A program made the translations under genes and the position numbers. Below are positions 1 through 5,326 of a DNA stretch of 5,554 nt, one piece after another; positions within the stretch are counted from its first letter, which is position 1; every line of letters starts with the position of its first letter. The stretch is from an uncultured Bacillota bacterium. Its GTDB lineage: Bacteria > Bacillota > Clostridia > Peptostreptococcales > Anaerovoracaceae. The notes beneath the pieces are model-generated. The model made no database searches, had not been told where the DNA came from, and saw nothing but the letters and a program-made list of their open reading frames with translations. The stretch covers positions 1-5,554 of the forward strand of contig CAMJRV010000191.1 of NCBI GenBank assembly GCA_946408315.1, read 5' to 3'.

Positions 1-40
1 TCTTCAATGTCCTCTACCTCCTCCGCGATGCTTCTCCCCT
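1..40 (-). promoter_or_regulatory. Possible ribosome binding site of a gene lying beyond the left edge
   Basis: Just downstream of the hydrolase stop codon the minus strand carries a near-ideal Shine-Dalgarno run, GGAGGAGG (positions 24 to 17). It is followed nine bases later by a TTG at 7 to 5. This could be the start of the next minus-strand gene, or the true start may lie just outside the window. No intrinsic terminator separates it from the hydrolase gene, so the two could be co-transcribed. Only about two codons are visible, so the product cannot be judged. Confidence 0.25.
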
Positions 41-904
41 CTATTGGGAAGCGCTTCCGTCAGAAAAACTGTGGATCCAATCGGCCATGGTGAGAATCAC
101 TTCCATACCGTCCGATTTCTGCCCTCCGTTGTGGATTTCGTGGTACATTCCCTTCCATTCCATATAGCTGCAGCGATCCTTTTCCAACTGGGCAAGGATT
201 CTGCTGCCTTCCGGGTTGCAGATCAGATCCGCGTCTCCATGCATGAGGAGCATGGGTTTCAGGGGCTCTTCCCCCTGGGGTTTCAAGCTGTCATTCATCA
301 AAAGCCCGGCGATCTCAAGACCTTCCAGGGCGGTTTTTACGGAAATTTTGCCATGGGTCAGATGCTTGTCTTCCTGCTTTGAAATAATTTCAACATTTCC
401 CAGCGCCTCCTGATTGATTTTGGAGCTCATCTGAAAATCCGGTTTTATCTTTGACATCATCAGGGCAAACCGGTACAGATATCCGGGAATCTGCCGCTGC
501 AGCATGATCCACGGAGCGGTAACTATGTAAGCGGCGGGAACGTTTCTGTATGTCCCCCGCCTCCGGTAGTCGAGGGCGATATTTCCTCCCATGCTGTGGC
601 CGTAGAGGAAAACCGGTATGTCAGGATATTCTCTTTGCGCATACTCGACGAGCCGGTCCACGTCCCTGAGGATACTCTCTCTCGGAGACGCGTGCCCCCT
701 CGTGCCGGCCGACAGGCCGTGCCCTCTCAAGTCCATTCCTACCATAGCAATTCCTGCTTCTTTGAACACCTCCCCCGTCCTGTCATACCTCCCGGCATAC
801 TCCCCGATGCCGTGAACGAGGCATACGACAAACCGGGGCTTGTTTCCCTTCCACTCGTAACCGATCAGTTCTGTGTCCGATTCCAGTTTAAAATTTCGAT
901 ACAT
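41..904 (-). CDS. Alpha/beta hydrolase, monoacylglycerol lipase-like (serine aminopeptidase S33 / Hydrolase_4 family)
   Basis: This is a predicted serine hydrolase of 287 residues, probably cytosolic because no signal peptide or membrane helix is visible. It resembles monoacylglycerol lipases and lysophospholipases. Residue numbers follow the ATG at 904. The oxyanion-hole motif HGIGEYAGRYD starts near residue 32, and the strand-turn motif DLRGHGLSAG near 58. The nucleophile elbow GHSMGG puts the serine at about 104. The catalytic aspartate is expected in GDADLICN (about 226) and the histidine in MYHEIHN (about 255), so the triad looks intact. A cap segment lies between about 125 and 205. The frame stays open up to a TTG at 922, but I chose ATG 904 because GGGAG sits 11 bases upstream and family members start close to this point. 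It has a putative promoter of its own and is divergent from the zinc-ribbon gene. The natural ester substrate cannot be told from sequence. Confidence 0.9.
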   Translation of the reverse strand: MYRNFKLESDTELIGYEWKGNKPRFVVCLVHGIGEYAGRYDRTGEVFKEAGIAMVGMDLRGHGLSAGTRGHASPRESILRDVDRLVEYAQREYPDIPVFLYGHSMGGNIALDYRRRGTYRNVPAAYIVTAPWIMLQRQIPGYLYRFALMMSKIKPDFQMSSKINQEALGNVEIISKQEDKHLTHGKISVKTALEGLEIAGLLMNDSLKPQGEEPLKPMLLMHGDADLICNPEGSRILAQLEKDRCSYMEWKGMYHEIHNGGQKSDGMEVILTMADWIHSFSDGSASQ

Positions 905-922
905 ATCAGCATATTCTCCCAA

Positions 923-965
923 TATTACATAAATTATTACATTTCATACACTGTTTCTTACATTT
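923..965. repeat. Short direct repeats (TATTACAT / TTACATTT) in the divergent promoter region
   Basis: TATTACAT occurs at 923-930 and again at 935-942, exactly 12 bp apart. The overlapping word TTACATTT occurs at 937-944 and 958-965, 21 bp apart, which is about two helical turns. The copies surround and follow the predicted -10 box of the hydrolase promoter. They could be operator half-sites for a regulator, but the region is very AT-rich, so chance is a real alternative. Confidence 0.3.
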
Positions 966-971
966 ACGCAA
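943..971 (-). promoter_or_regulatory. Putative sigma-A-type promoter for the hydrolase gene
   Basis: On the minus strand TTGCGT (plus positions 966-971) and TATGAA (943-948) are separated by exactly 17 bp. Matches to consensus are modest, three of six at -35 and four of six at -10. The position fits, about 40 bp upstream of the chosen ATG at 904, in AT-rich DNA. Confidence 0.4.
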
Positions 972-978
972 CTTATCG

Positions 979-1007
979 TTGATTTTTTCCAAATTATCTC
1001 ATAAAAT
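979..1007 (+). promoter_or_regulatory. Sigma-A-type promoter for the small zinc-ribbon gene
   Basis: TTGATT at 979-984 and TAAAAT at 1002-1007 are separated by 17 bp, giving four of six and five of six consensus matches. A start site near 1013 would give a leader of about 70 nt before the ATG at 1085. The -35 box lies only 7 bp from the opposing -35 box of the hydrolase promoter. The two promoters are therefore back to back and could influence each other or share a regulator. Confidence 0.6.
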
Positions 1008-1084
1008 GAAATTGTTCCTGCGAGACACAGCCTATTTCATTGTGAGGCAACGAATTCTCCTAGAAAACAAAGGAAGTGGATTGA

Positions 1085-1237
1085 ATGAAAAAGAGAAGAA
1101 AGATCATTGCCGGTCATCACATCGGCAACACAGGAGAATTATGCTGCACAATCTGCGGCGCCCTCATCAATATTACCCGTTTCAAGAACGGTTATATCTG
1201 CAGCGGCTGCCTGCAACACGTTAAATCACATTGTTAG
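1085..1237 (+). CDS. Small zinc-ribbon protein, 50 residues (DUF4428-like or Gin-like treble-cysteine fold)
   Basis: This is a short plus-strand gene with AGGAAG eight bases before its ATG, a promoter upstream and an intrinsic terminator downstream. The basic N-terminus (MKKRRK) is followed by a CxxC pair at residues 21 and 24 and a second CxxC pair at 39 and 42, spaced by 14 residues around RFKNGYIC. Extra Cys20, His45, His49 and Cys50 could contribute to metal binding. Two CxxC knuckles with a short beta-hairpin between them are the hallmark of a zinc ribbon. The pattern C-x-I-C-G ... G-x-I-C-x-x-C resembles DUF4428-type domains. It also loosely resembles CsfB/Gin, the sigma-G inhibitor of spore-forming Firmicutes. 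I cannot choose between these, and the sigma-A-like promoter argues mildly against Gin. No neighbour indicates its job. The coding call rests on the complete set of signals and the cysteine spacing. Confidence 0.65.
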   Translation: MKKRRKIIAGHHIGNTGELCCTICGALINITRFKNGYICSGCLQHVKSHC

Positions 1238-1314
1238 TGAATGGAATCCTTTTCTCTCGGAAAACCATTTAGTTATCGTCTCGTTTTCTCATATTCAGTG
1301 AAACAGGCTGTGTC

Positions 1315-1346
1315 AAAGGCTGATACCAAGTGTCAGCCTTTTTTAT
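1315..1346 (+). terminator. Intrinsic terminator of the zinc-ribbon gene, overlapping the end of the convergent flavin reductase gene
   Basis: AAAGGCTGA at 1315-1323 pairs perfectly with TCAGCCTTT at 1333-1341 around a 9-nt loop, and a T-rich run (TTTTTTATT and on) follows on the plus strand. This is a good rho-independent terminator for the plus strand. On the minus strand the hairpin is followed only by TTTGACAC, so it would be a weak terminator for the flavin reductase operon. The flavin reductase stop codon (1335-1333) lies in the stem. Confidence 0.8.
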
Positions 1347-1971
1347 TGTTTCTATTTCTATTTTTATTTCTGTTTCCCGCTTCGGCGGCGAGTCTTTTCT
1401 TCGTTTTAGGCTTCATGACAGAATAACCGAACTTGCCGATGGGATTTTTCTGAAGCCCGAAATAATCTCCGTGGCTGTAGCAGATCAAACCTGCCTTTTC
1501 CAGCTCCAGCTTTCCATTTTCGTTCAGAAGGCTTTCGTCGGCGTGAACTGCCAGAATATCCGCCACAAACATATCGTGGGACGGATAGTGATGGACTTCC
1601 CGAACCCTGCATTCGAGGTTCACCGGCGCTTCCCCGATCATGGGAGCTTTTACAAACTGTCCTGGAATCGGAGTCAGGTTCTGATCCTTGAATTTATTGA
1701 AATCGCGTCCGGATTTTACACCGCAGTAATCGGTCTGTTTCGCCAGCTTTTCCGTGCAGAGGTTGATAACGAATTCCCCGCTCTTTTCGATGAGTCCGTG
1801 GGAATGTCTGGATTTCCGCACAGAGATATAGGTCATCGGCGGTTCGGAATTGACAATTCCGGTCCAGGCGATCGTGATGATATTATATTCCGCTTCCGTT
1901 TCCCCGCAGGATACCATGACGACGGGCACTGGGTTCACCATCGTTCCCGGCTTAAAGGTTATCTTATTCAT
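1333..1971 (-). CDS. Flavin reductase-like protein (FMN-binding split barrel)
   Basis: This 212-residue protein belongs to the flavin reductase domain family (PF01613 type), which binds FMN and typically uses NAD(P)H. Visible family features are NPVPVVMVSCG near residues 13-23, the segment NIITIAWTGIVNSEPPMTYISV (30-51), SxxHGLIEKSGEFVINL (57-71) and DYCGVKSGRDFNKF (81-94). The ATG overlaps the last 8 bases of the rluD-type gene and is preceded by GGAGG inside that gene, so translation is probably coupled. The last 24 residues are odd: an Asn/Arg/Lys-rich tail after MKPKTKKR. It is encoded by the complement of a TTTCTA-like low-complexity tract and of the opposing terminator, and the domain itself ends near residue 188. 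Whether the protein reduces free flavin or acts on another electron acceptor is unknown. Confidence 0.87.
   Translation of the reverse strand: MNKITFKPGTMVNPVPVVMVSCGETEAEYNIITIAWTGIVNSEPPMTYISVRKSRHSHGLIEKSGEFVINLCTEKLAKQTDYCGVKSGRDFNKFKDQNLTPIPGQFVKAPMIGEAPVNLECRVREVHHYPSHDMFVADILAVHADESLLNENGKLELEKAGLICYSHGDYFGLQKNPIGKFGYSVMKPKTKKRLAAEAGNRNKNRNRNNKKG
1341..1378. repeat. Low-complexity T-rich tract with TTTCTA/TTTTTA-type units
   Basis: The plus strand is almost pure pyrimidine with repeated TTTCTATTTCTATTTTTATTTC-like pentamer and hexamer units, starting at the T-tract of the terminator. Read on the minus strand it encodes the alternating Asn/Arg/Lys tail of the flavin reductase. Such tracts are prone to slippage, so the length of this tail may vary between strains. 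Confidence 0.6.
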
Positions 1972-2902
1972 GAACAGTTCCTCCTAGCTTCTTGATGACC
2001 GTTACAAATTCCTGAGGCAACGGGCTCTCAAACTCCATATAAGCTCCTGTTTTAGGATGATGAAAGCCCAGAAGCTTTGCATGCAACATCTGGGTTTCCA
2101 CGCCCATAACCTTCTTTTTCGGCCCGTATACCGCATCTCCAAGCAGGGGATGGTTGATATGGGTCATATGAACTCTGATCTGGTGGGTTCTTCCCGTTTC
2201 CAGCCTGCATTCGATATAGGTAAAGGCGCCGAAACGCTGTAAAACTCTGTAATGGGTGATCGCTTCCTTGCTGTTCAGCTGAGTCACCGCCATCTTCAGG
2301 CGATTTTTGGGGTCCCGTCCCACCGGTGCGTTCACCGTGCCCTCGTCCTCCTGAAAGTTATGGTATACAACGGCGTGGTAAGCCCTCGTGATACTGTGGG
2401 AGGCAAGCTGTTCGGCAAGGCTGCGGTGTGCCACGTCATTTTTTGCAATCATCAGCAGGCCGCTGGTATCCTTGTCGATCCGATGGACGATGCCCGGCCG
2501 GATCACGCCGTTGATAGAGGAAAGGGTCTTGCAGTGATAGAGAATCGCATTCACCAAAGTCCCGGTATAATTCCCCGCGGCTGGATGCACGACCATGCCC
2601 TTCGGCTTGTTGACCACGAGAACATCTTCGTCCTCATAAACGATATCCAGAGGGATGTCCTCCGGCACAATATTCAGGCGGACCGGCTCCGGTACCGTCA
2701 CCTTGACCACGTCTCCGGCCTTCACCTTATATTTTTTCAGGGTGCCGGTTTCCCCGTTGACCTCTACCCTTCCGATATCGATGAGCTTCTGAAGGTGGCT
2801 CCGGGAAGCTTCTTCAATAACAAGAGAGAGGACCACATCGAGCCTGGTCCCCTTCATATCTTCTTCTACAATGAATTCAAATGTGTTATGATCCTTTTCC
2901 AT
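1964..2902 (-). CDS. rluD: RluD/YlyB-family 23S rRNA pseudouridine synthase
   Basis: This 312-residue protein belongs to the RluA/RluD family, which converts specific uridines of 23S rRNA to pseudouridine in the cytoplasm. An S4 RNA-binding domain occupies about residues 17-75. The catalytic domain follows from about 87 (IVYEDEDVLVVNKPKGMVVHP). The signature GIVHRIDKDTSGLL contains the catalytic aspartate at about Asp143. The conserved ETGRTHQIRVHM motif and LLGDAVYG follow further on. Length and domain order match Bacillus YlyB and E. coli RluD. It starts 4 bases after the lspA stop codon, with GGAG inside the lspA end as its likely ribosome binding site, the usual lspA-rluD coupling of Firmicutes. 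Exact target uridines cannot be assigned from sequence, so the symbol describes the family. Confidence 0.93.
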   Translation of the reverse strand: MEKDHNTFEFIVEEDMKGTRLDVVLSLVIEEASRSHLQKLIDIGRVEVNGETGTLKKYKVKAGDVVKVTVPEPVRLNIVPEDIPLDIVYEDEDVLVVNKPKGMVVHPAAGNYTGTLVNAILYHCKTLSSINGVIRPGIVHRIDKDTSGLLMIAKNDVAHRSLAEQLASHSITRAYHAVVYHNFQEDEGTVNAPVGRDPKNRLKMAVTQLNSKEAITHYRVLQRFGAFTYIECRLETGRTHQIRVHMTHINHPLLGDAVYGPKKKVMGVETQMLHAKLLGFHHPKTGAYMEFESPLPQEFVTVIKKLGGTVHE

Positions 2903-2906
2903 ATCC

Positions 2907-3404
2907 TTATTCTCCGGACGTATCTATTCTATCCGACGTTCCTTGAAACTCTCGTTTTCTGCCGCCGCGCTTCGGTTCTATGAAGAACATGTACAGCACC
3001 AGCAGGCCGCATCCGACACAGACGGAGATATCCGCCACGTTGAAGATCGGCCAGATTCGGAAATCCAGGAAATCAACGACGTAGCCTTTTGCTGCGCGAT
3101 CGATGAGATTTCCCATTCCGCCCGCGACGATGAGCGACAGGCTCAAAAGCAAGCACCAGTGTTCCTTTTTCTGTTTTTTCACCAGATAGACCAGAACGAT
3201 TGAGATGACAATTACCTGCATCGCGATCAGAAATCCCGTCTTATTCTCAAACAGGCTGAACGCCGCGCCGCTGTTGTGAATATATGTGATGTGAAAGATC
3301 CCGTCGATCAGCGACACAGTGGTGTTCAGATCGAAATTGGCCTGTATCAGATATTTTGTCAGTTGGTCGAGTGCGATGACGATGGCGATGATAACAATAT
3401 ACAT
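2907..3404 (-). CDS. lspA: Lipoprotein signal peptidase (signal peptidase II)
   Basis: LspA is the polytopic membrane aspartyl protease that removes the signal peptide from diacylglyceryl-modified prolipoproteins. The 165-residue sequence shows four hydrophobic segments, near residues 1-12, 57-75, 84-97 and 124-142. The early DQLTK motif (13-17) and NSGAAFS (44-50) are present. The two catalytic aspartates are in GNLIDR (Asp102) and FNVADI (Asp125), so the enzyme looks intact. A charged C-terminal tail of about 20 residues (from PKRGGRKR on) is longer than in the 154-residue Bacillus protein and should lie in the cytoplasm. Its ribosome binding site is weak (GGAT about 11 bases upstream), in contrast to its neighbours, so its translation may partly depend on divIVA upstream. 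It is followed at 4 bases by the pseudouridine synthase. Confidence 0.96.
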   Translation of the reverse strand: MYIVIIAIVIALDQLTKYLIQANFDLNTTVSLIDGIFHITYIHNSGAAFSLFENKTGFLIAMQVIVISIVLVYLVKKQKKEHWCLLLSLSLIVAGGMGNLIDRAAKGYVVDFLDFRIWPIFNVADISVCVGCGLLVLYMFFIEPKRGGRKREFQGTSDRIDTSGE

Positions 3405-3444
3405 AGAATCTGATCCGACGCTTGATCCTGCTTCCGAAAACGCG

Positions 3445-4011
3445 TCAGATACTTTCTCCTTTTCTCAAATTCGTGATGGTTTCCTTACTGGAAGAGGTTC
3501 TCAGCTCCGGGGCCGGCTTCACCTCAGAGTAGGCCTTCAATTCCTCCATATCCTTGTCGGCAAACAGCTCTGCACTCAGATTATCAAATTTCTCAAGCTC
3601 CGATTCGAGCAGGCTCCGGTATCTTGTTCGGAATATGTTCAGCCGGTTTCGCATCGTTACCGACTCTTCCTGAAGCCGTTCGATGGATTCTTTTGCTTCC
3701 CTCTGAATCAGCTCGGCGTCGAGTTCGGCATTTTTCAGCAGGATCTCCGCACGTTTTTCCGCGCTTACGGAGATATCGCCCATCAGGGCTTTCGCCGCTT
3801 CCAGCGTTTCCAGCACGGCTCCTTCCGAATTCCGATATCGTTCCACCTCTGCCGAAAGATTCTTTACCTGGTCCTTCAGCTTGCGGTTTTCTTCCAGAAC
3901 CTTCTCCAGGTCCAGCGTCAGAAGATCGAGAAAGCCGTCGACATCCTCTTCCTTGTATCCTCGAACGCTTTTAGCAAATTCTTTGTTTTGAATATCTAAA
4001 GGAGTGATCAT
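3445..4011 (-). CDS. divIVA: DivIVA-family cell division / polar scaffold protein
   Basis: DivIVA is a coiled-coil protein that binds strongly curved membrane at septa and poles and organises division or polar partners. The 188-residue protein opens with the family signature ITPLDIQNKEF, then KSVRGYKEEDVDGFL (14-28). The SVRG turn corresponds to the Phe17-Arg18 membrane-binding loop of the Bacillus protein. Val16 replaces Phe and Arg17 is kept. A long coiled coil covers about 25-65 and a second about 80-145, with a variable polar tail to the end. The frame is open 12 codons further upstream, but ATG 4011 is preferred because GAGGTGG lies just before it and the family begins at this methionine. 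It sits between yggT (62 nt upstream) and lspA (40 nt downstream). The S4-domain gene ylmH that usually precedes it is absent. Confidence 0.93.
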   Translation of the reverse strand: MITPLDIQNKEFAKSVRGYKEEDVDGFLDLLTLDLEKVLEENRKLKDQVKNLSAEVERYRNSEGAVLETLEAAKALMGDISVSAEKRAEILLKNAELDAELIQREAKESIERLQEESVTMRNRLNIFRTRYRSLLESELEKFDNLSAELFADKDMEELKAYSEVKPAPELRTSSSKETITNLRKGESI

Positions 4012-4073
4012 TCTTCCACCTCGATTTGTAGATTTTTGTCGTATCATATTCTGATCGACGTTTTGCGCCGGGG

Positions 4074-4358
4074 CTAAAAACTCAGCGTCATTAAAATGTA
4101 AATGATAATCCTTCTGAGGATGCTCAATCCGATCAAGGCCAGGATCGGGGAAAAGTCAATGGTCCCCGTCATGCCGAACCTGGCAAGAATATGCCTGCAA
4201 GGCGAAATGATCGGCTCTGTGATCTGGATGGCCAGGGAGTAAAGCTTACCCAGCATGTCGTAGGGATTTCTCACAAACCAGCTGAGAATCGCTCTGCCCA
4301 GGATCAGATAGATCAAAACCTCAAAAAATAAATTGACCGCAATTATTAATACTCCCAT
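4074..4358 (-). CDS. yggT: YggT/YlmG family membrane protein
   Basis: This is a small integral membrane protein of 94 residues with two hydrophobic segments, about 3-24 and 68-92. Between them is the conserved family core: RAILSWFVRNPYD, then QITEPIISPCRH, then GTIDFSPILALIGL. Members sit beside sepF in most Firmicutes and cyanobacteria and have been linked to division or envelope organisation, but the molecular role is not settled. A TTG at 4373 would add five residues and overlap sepF. I chose ATG 4358 because GGAG (4371-4368, inside the sepF end) lies nine bases before it, leaving 5 bases after the sepF stop codon. Coupled translation with sepF is likely. Confidence 0.92.
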   Translation of the reverse strand: MGVLIIAVNLFFEVLIYLILGRAILSWFVRNPYDMLGKLYSLAIQITEPIISPCRHILARFGMTGTIDFSPILALIGLSILRRIIIYILMTLSF

Positions 4359-4363
4359 TCCGA

Positions 4364-4861
4364 CTATCTCCAAACATTCTTGGGCGATCCACTGAAATCG
4401 ATCCCCTTATGATCTATATTCGCAGTAACGTCCACATTTTCCGGTGCAAAGATGAAGATATTGTTCGCAACCTTCTGAACATTGCCATTCACAGCATATG
4501 TAGCGCCGCTTAAAAAATCAAATATTTTTCTCGCGGTATCCGACTCCACCTTTTCAAGGTTGATAATGACAGGTTTTTTTGCTTTCAGATTGTCCACGAG
4601 CTTCGGGCATTCATCGAAGCTTTTCGGTTCGATCACGACCATCTTAAATTGGCTCGTATTTGGGGTAATCGTCTTGTTCTGCATCGGAAGCACTCTGCTA
4701 TCCTTCGTGTCCTTGATGTCGCTTCTTACCGGATAGGAAGCCCTCGGATCCATAGGCTTTCGCTCCAGCGACGCAGACGGGACCTCGTCCAGCTGGTCGT
4801 CCTCTTCTATCTCTTCAATTCCAATTAGGGTTTTCAGCTTATAAAATATACCTTCTCCCAT
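4364..4861 (-). CDS. sepF: Cell division protein SepF
   Basis: SepF binds the C-terminal tail of FtsZ, polymerises into rings or arcs and anchors the Z-ring to the membrane. The 165-residue protein begins with an amphipathic membrane-targeting helix (GIFYKLKTLIGI, about 4-15). An acidic linker follows (EEIEEDDQLDE, 16-26), then a polar variable stretch to about 70. The compact SepF domain runs from about 72 to 147 with VVIEPKSFDEC, KPVIINLEKV, RKIFDFLSGATYAVNG and IFIFAP. Gly119 in FDFLSG corresponds to the conserved glycine of the dimer interface. The ATG is preceded by GGGAGGT at good spacing. SepF is the first gene of the division cluster here, following the palindromic element rather than the usual ylmE, so it may depend on read-through from mazF or on a promoter I could not identify. 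Confidence 0.95.
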   Translation of the reverse strand: MGEGIFYKLKTLIGIEEIEEDDQLDEVPSASLERKPMDPRASYPVRSDIKDTKDSRVLPMQNKTITPNTSQFKMVVIEPKSFDECPKLVDNLKAKKPVIINLEKVESDTARKIFDFLSGATYAVNGNVQKVANNIFIFAPENVDVTANIDHKGIDFSGSPKNVWR

Positions 4862-4877
4862 TTTTTACCTCCCTCTT

Positions 4878-4962
4878 GCTTGTTAATTTTGCGCAACGCT
4901 GTGTTGCTGCTCGCCTTGCCTTGCACAAAATCTCCTGCGCAAGTTTTCATTTTTTAACAAGC
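4878..4962. repeat. 85-bp imperfect palindromic intergenic element between mazF and sepF
   Basis: The ends are a perfect 9-bp inverted repeat, GCTTGTTAA (4878-4886) and TTAACAAGC (4954-4962). Directly inside the left arm, TTTTGCGCAA (4887-4896) pairs with TTGCACAAAA (4921-4930), with one G-U type mismatch, around a 24-nt loop that itself contains GCAAC-GCTGT-GTTGC. A possible 3-bp duplication (CTT at 4875-4877 and 4963-4965) flanks it. It resembles a small non-coding palindromic element of the MITE/REP kind, or a structured RNA segment in the mazF-sepF spacer. It lacks the U-tract of a terminator on the minus strand. No second full copy is present in the window. Confidence 0.5.
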
Positions 4963-4974
4963 CTTCAAAACTAA

Positions 4975-5325
4975 TTAAAAATCAATCATCCCTAAACTGA
5001 TCGTGAGGGCTTCGTTTACTTCTGAAATGATATCTGTATCCACTTTTCCGATTTTTTCTTTCAAACGTTTTTTATCGATGGTCCTGAGCTGTTCCAGCAG
5101 CACGACTGAGTCCTTGTTCAGTCCGTGACCCAGAGCCCCGATTTCAACGTGGGTAGGCAGCTTCGCCTTATTGATCTGTGAGGTAACCGCCGCTACGATA
5201 ACCGTAGGGCTATATTTATTTCCAATATCATTCTGCACGACAAGGACCGGTCTTACTCCGCCTTGCTCCGAGCCAATGACGGGACTCAGGTCTGCAAAAA
5301 AAATATCGCCTTTCTTCACTATCAA
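4975..5325 (-). CDS. mazF: MazF/EndoA family type II toxin, sequence-specific mRNA endoribonuclease
   Basis: This is a PemK/MazF-fold ribonuclease that cleaves mRNA at short specific sites; the closely similar Bacillus EndoA (NdoA) recognises UACAU. With the TTG start at 5325 the protein has 116 residues, exactly the length of Bacillus NdoA. It aligns without gaps across [34 protein letters not shown], the [20 protein letters not shown] region, [17 protein letters not shown] and the C-terminal ISLGMIDF. The catalytic Arg25 (in GGVRP) and Thr48 (in AAVTSQ) are present, so the toxin looks active. An in-frame GTG at 5334 would add three residues. Its nearest GGAG is only 1 base away, whereas it lies 10 bases before the TTG, so I prefer the TTG. 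The antitoxin stop codon precedes the TTG by one base, so the pair is translationally coupled. Confidence 0.94.
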   Translation of the reverse strand: MIVKKGDIFFADLSPVIGSEQGGVRPVLVVQNDIGNKYSPTVIVAAVTSQINKAKLPTHVEIGALGHGLNKDSVVLLEQLRTIDKKRLKEKIGKVDTDIISEVNEALTISLGMIDF

Positions 5326-5326
5326 G

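Noticed and set aside
47..58. Perfect 12-bp palindrome GGAAGCGCTTCC at the end of the hydrolase gene
   Set aside because: It has no loop and no U-tract on either strand and lies within the last codons, so I do not call it a terminator or operator.
1085..1237. Firm assignment of the zinc-ribbon protein as the sigma-G inhibitor Gin (CsfB)
   Set aside because: The two CxxC pairs have similar spacing, but other residues do not match clearly, the promoter looks like sigma-A rather than a sporulation promoter, and several zinc-ribbon families share the pattern.
1240..1269. Weak hairpin (AATGG/CCATT plus TTTTC/GAAAA) after the zinc-ribbon stop codon
   Set aside because: Short A-T-rich stems with a bulge and no following U-tract; the much better terminator lies at 1315-1346.
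1330..1995. Long plus-strand frame of 221 codons across the flavin reductase gene
   Set aside because: It is antisense to a gene with clear family motifs, has no ribosome binding site or recognisable domain, and begins in the terminator. It is a shadow frame.
2252..2983. Long plus-strand frame of 243 codons over the rluD-type gene and the lspA end
   Set aside because: Antisense shadow of two strongly supported genes, with no family resemblance of its own.
3319..3999. Plus-strand frames of up to 226 codons antisense to divIVA
   Set aside because: They mirror the codon bias of divIVA and carry no promoter, ribosome binding site or domain.
4023..4073. Separate divIVA promoter (TATGAT at minus 4040-4035)
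   Set aside because: No acceptable -35 box at 16-18 bp spacing, so the -10 match alone is not enough.
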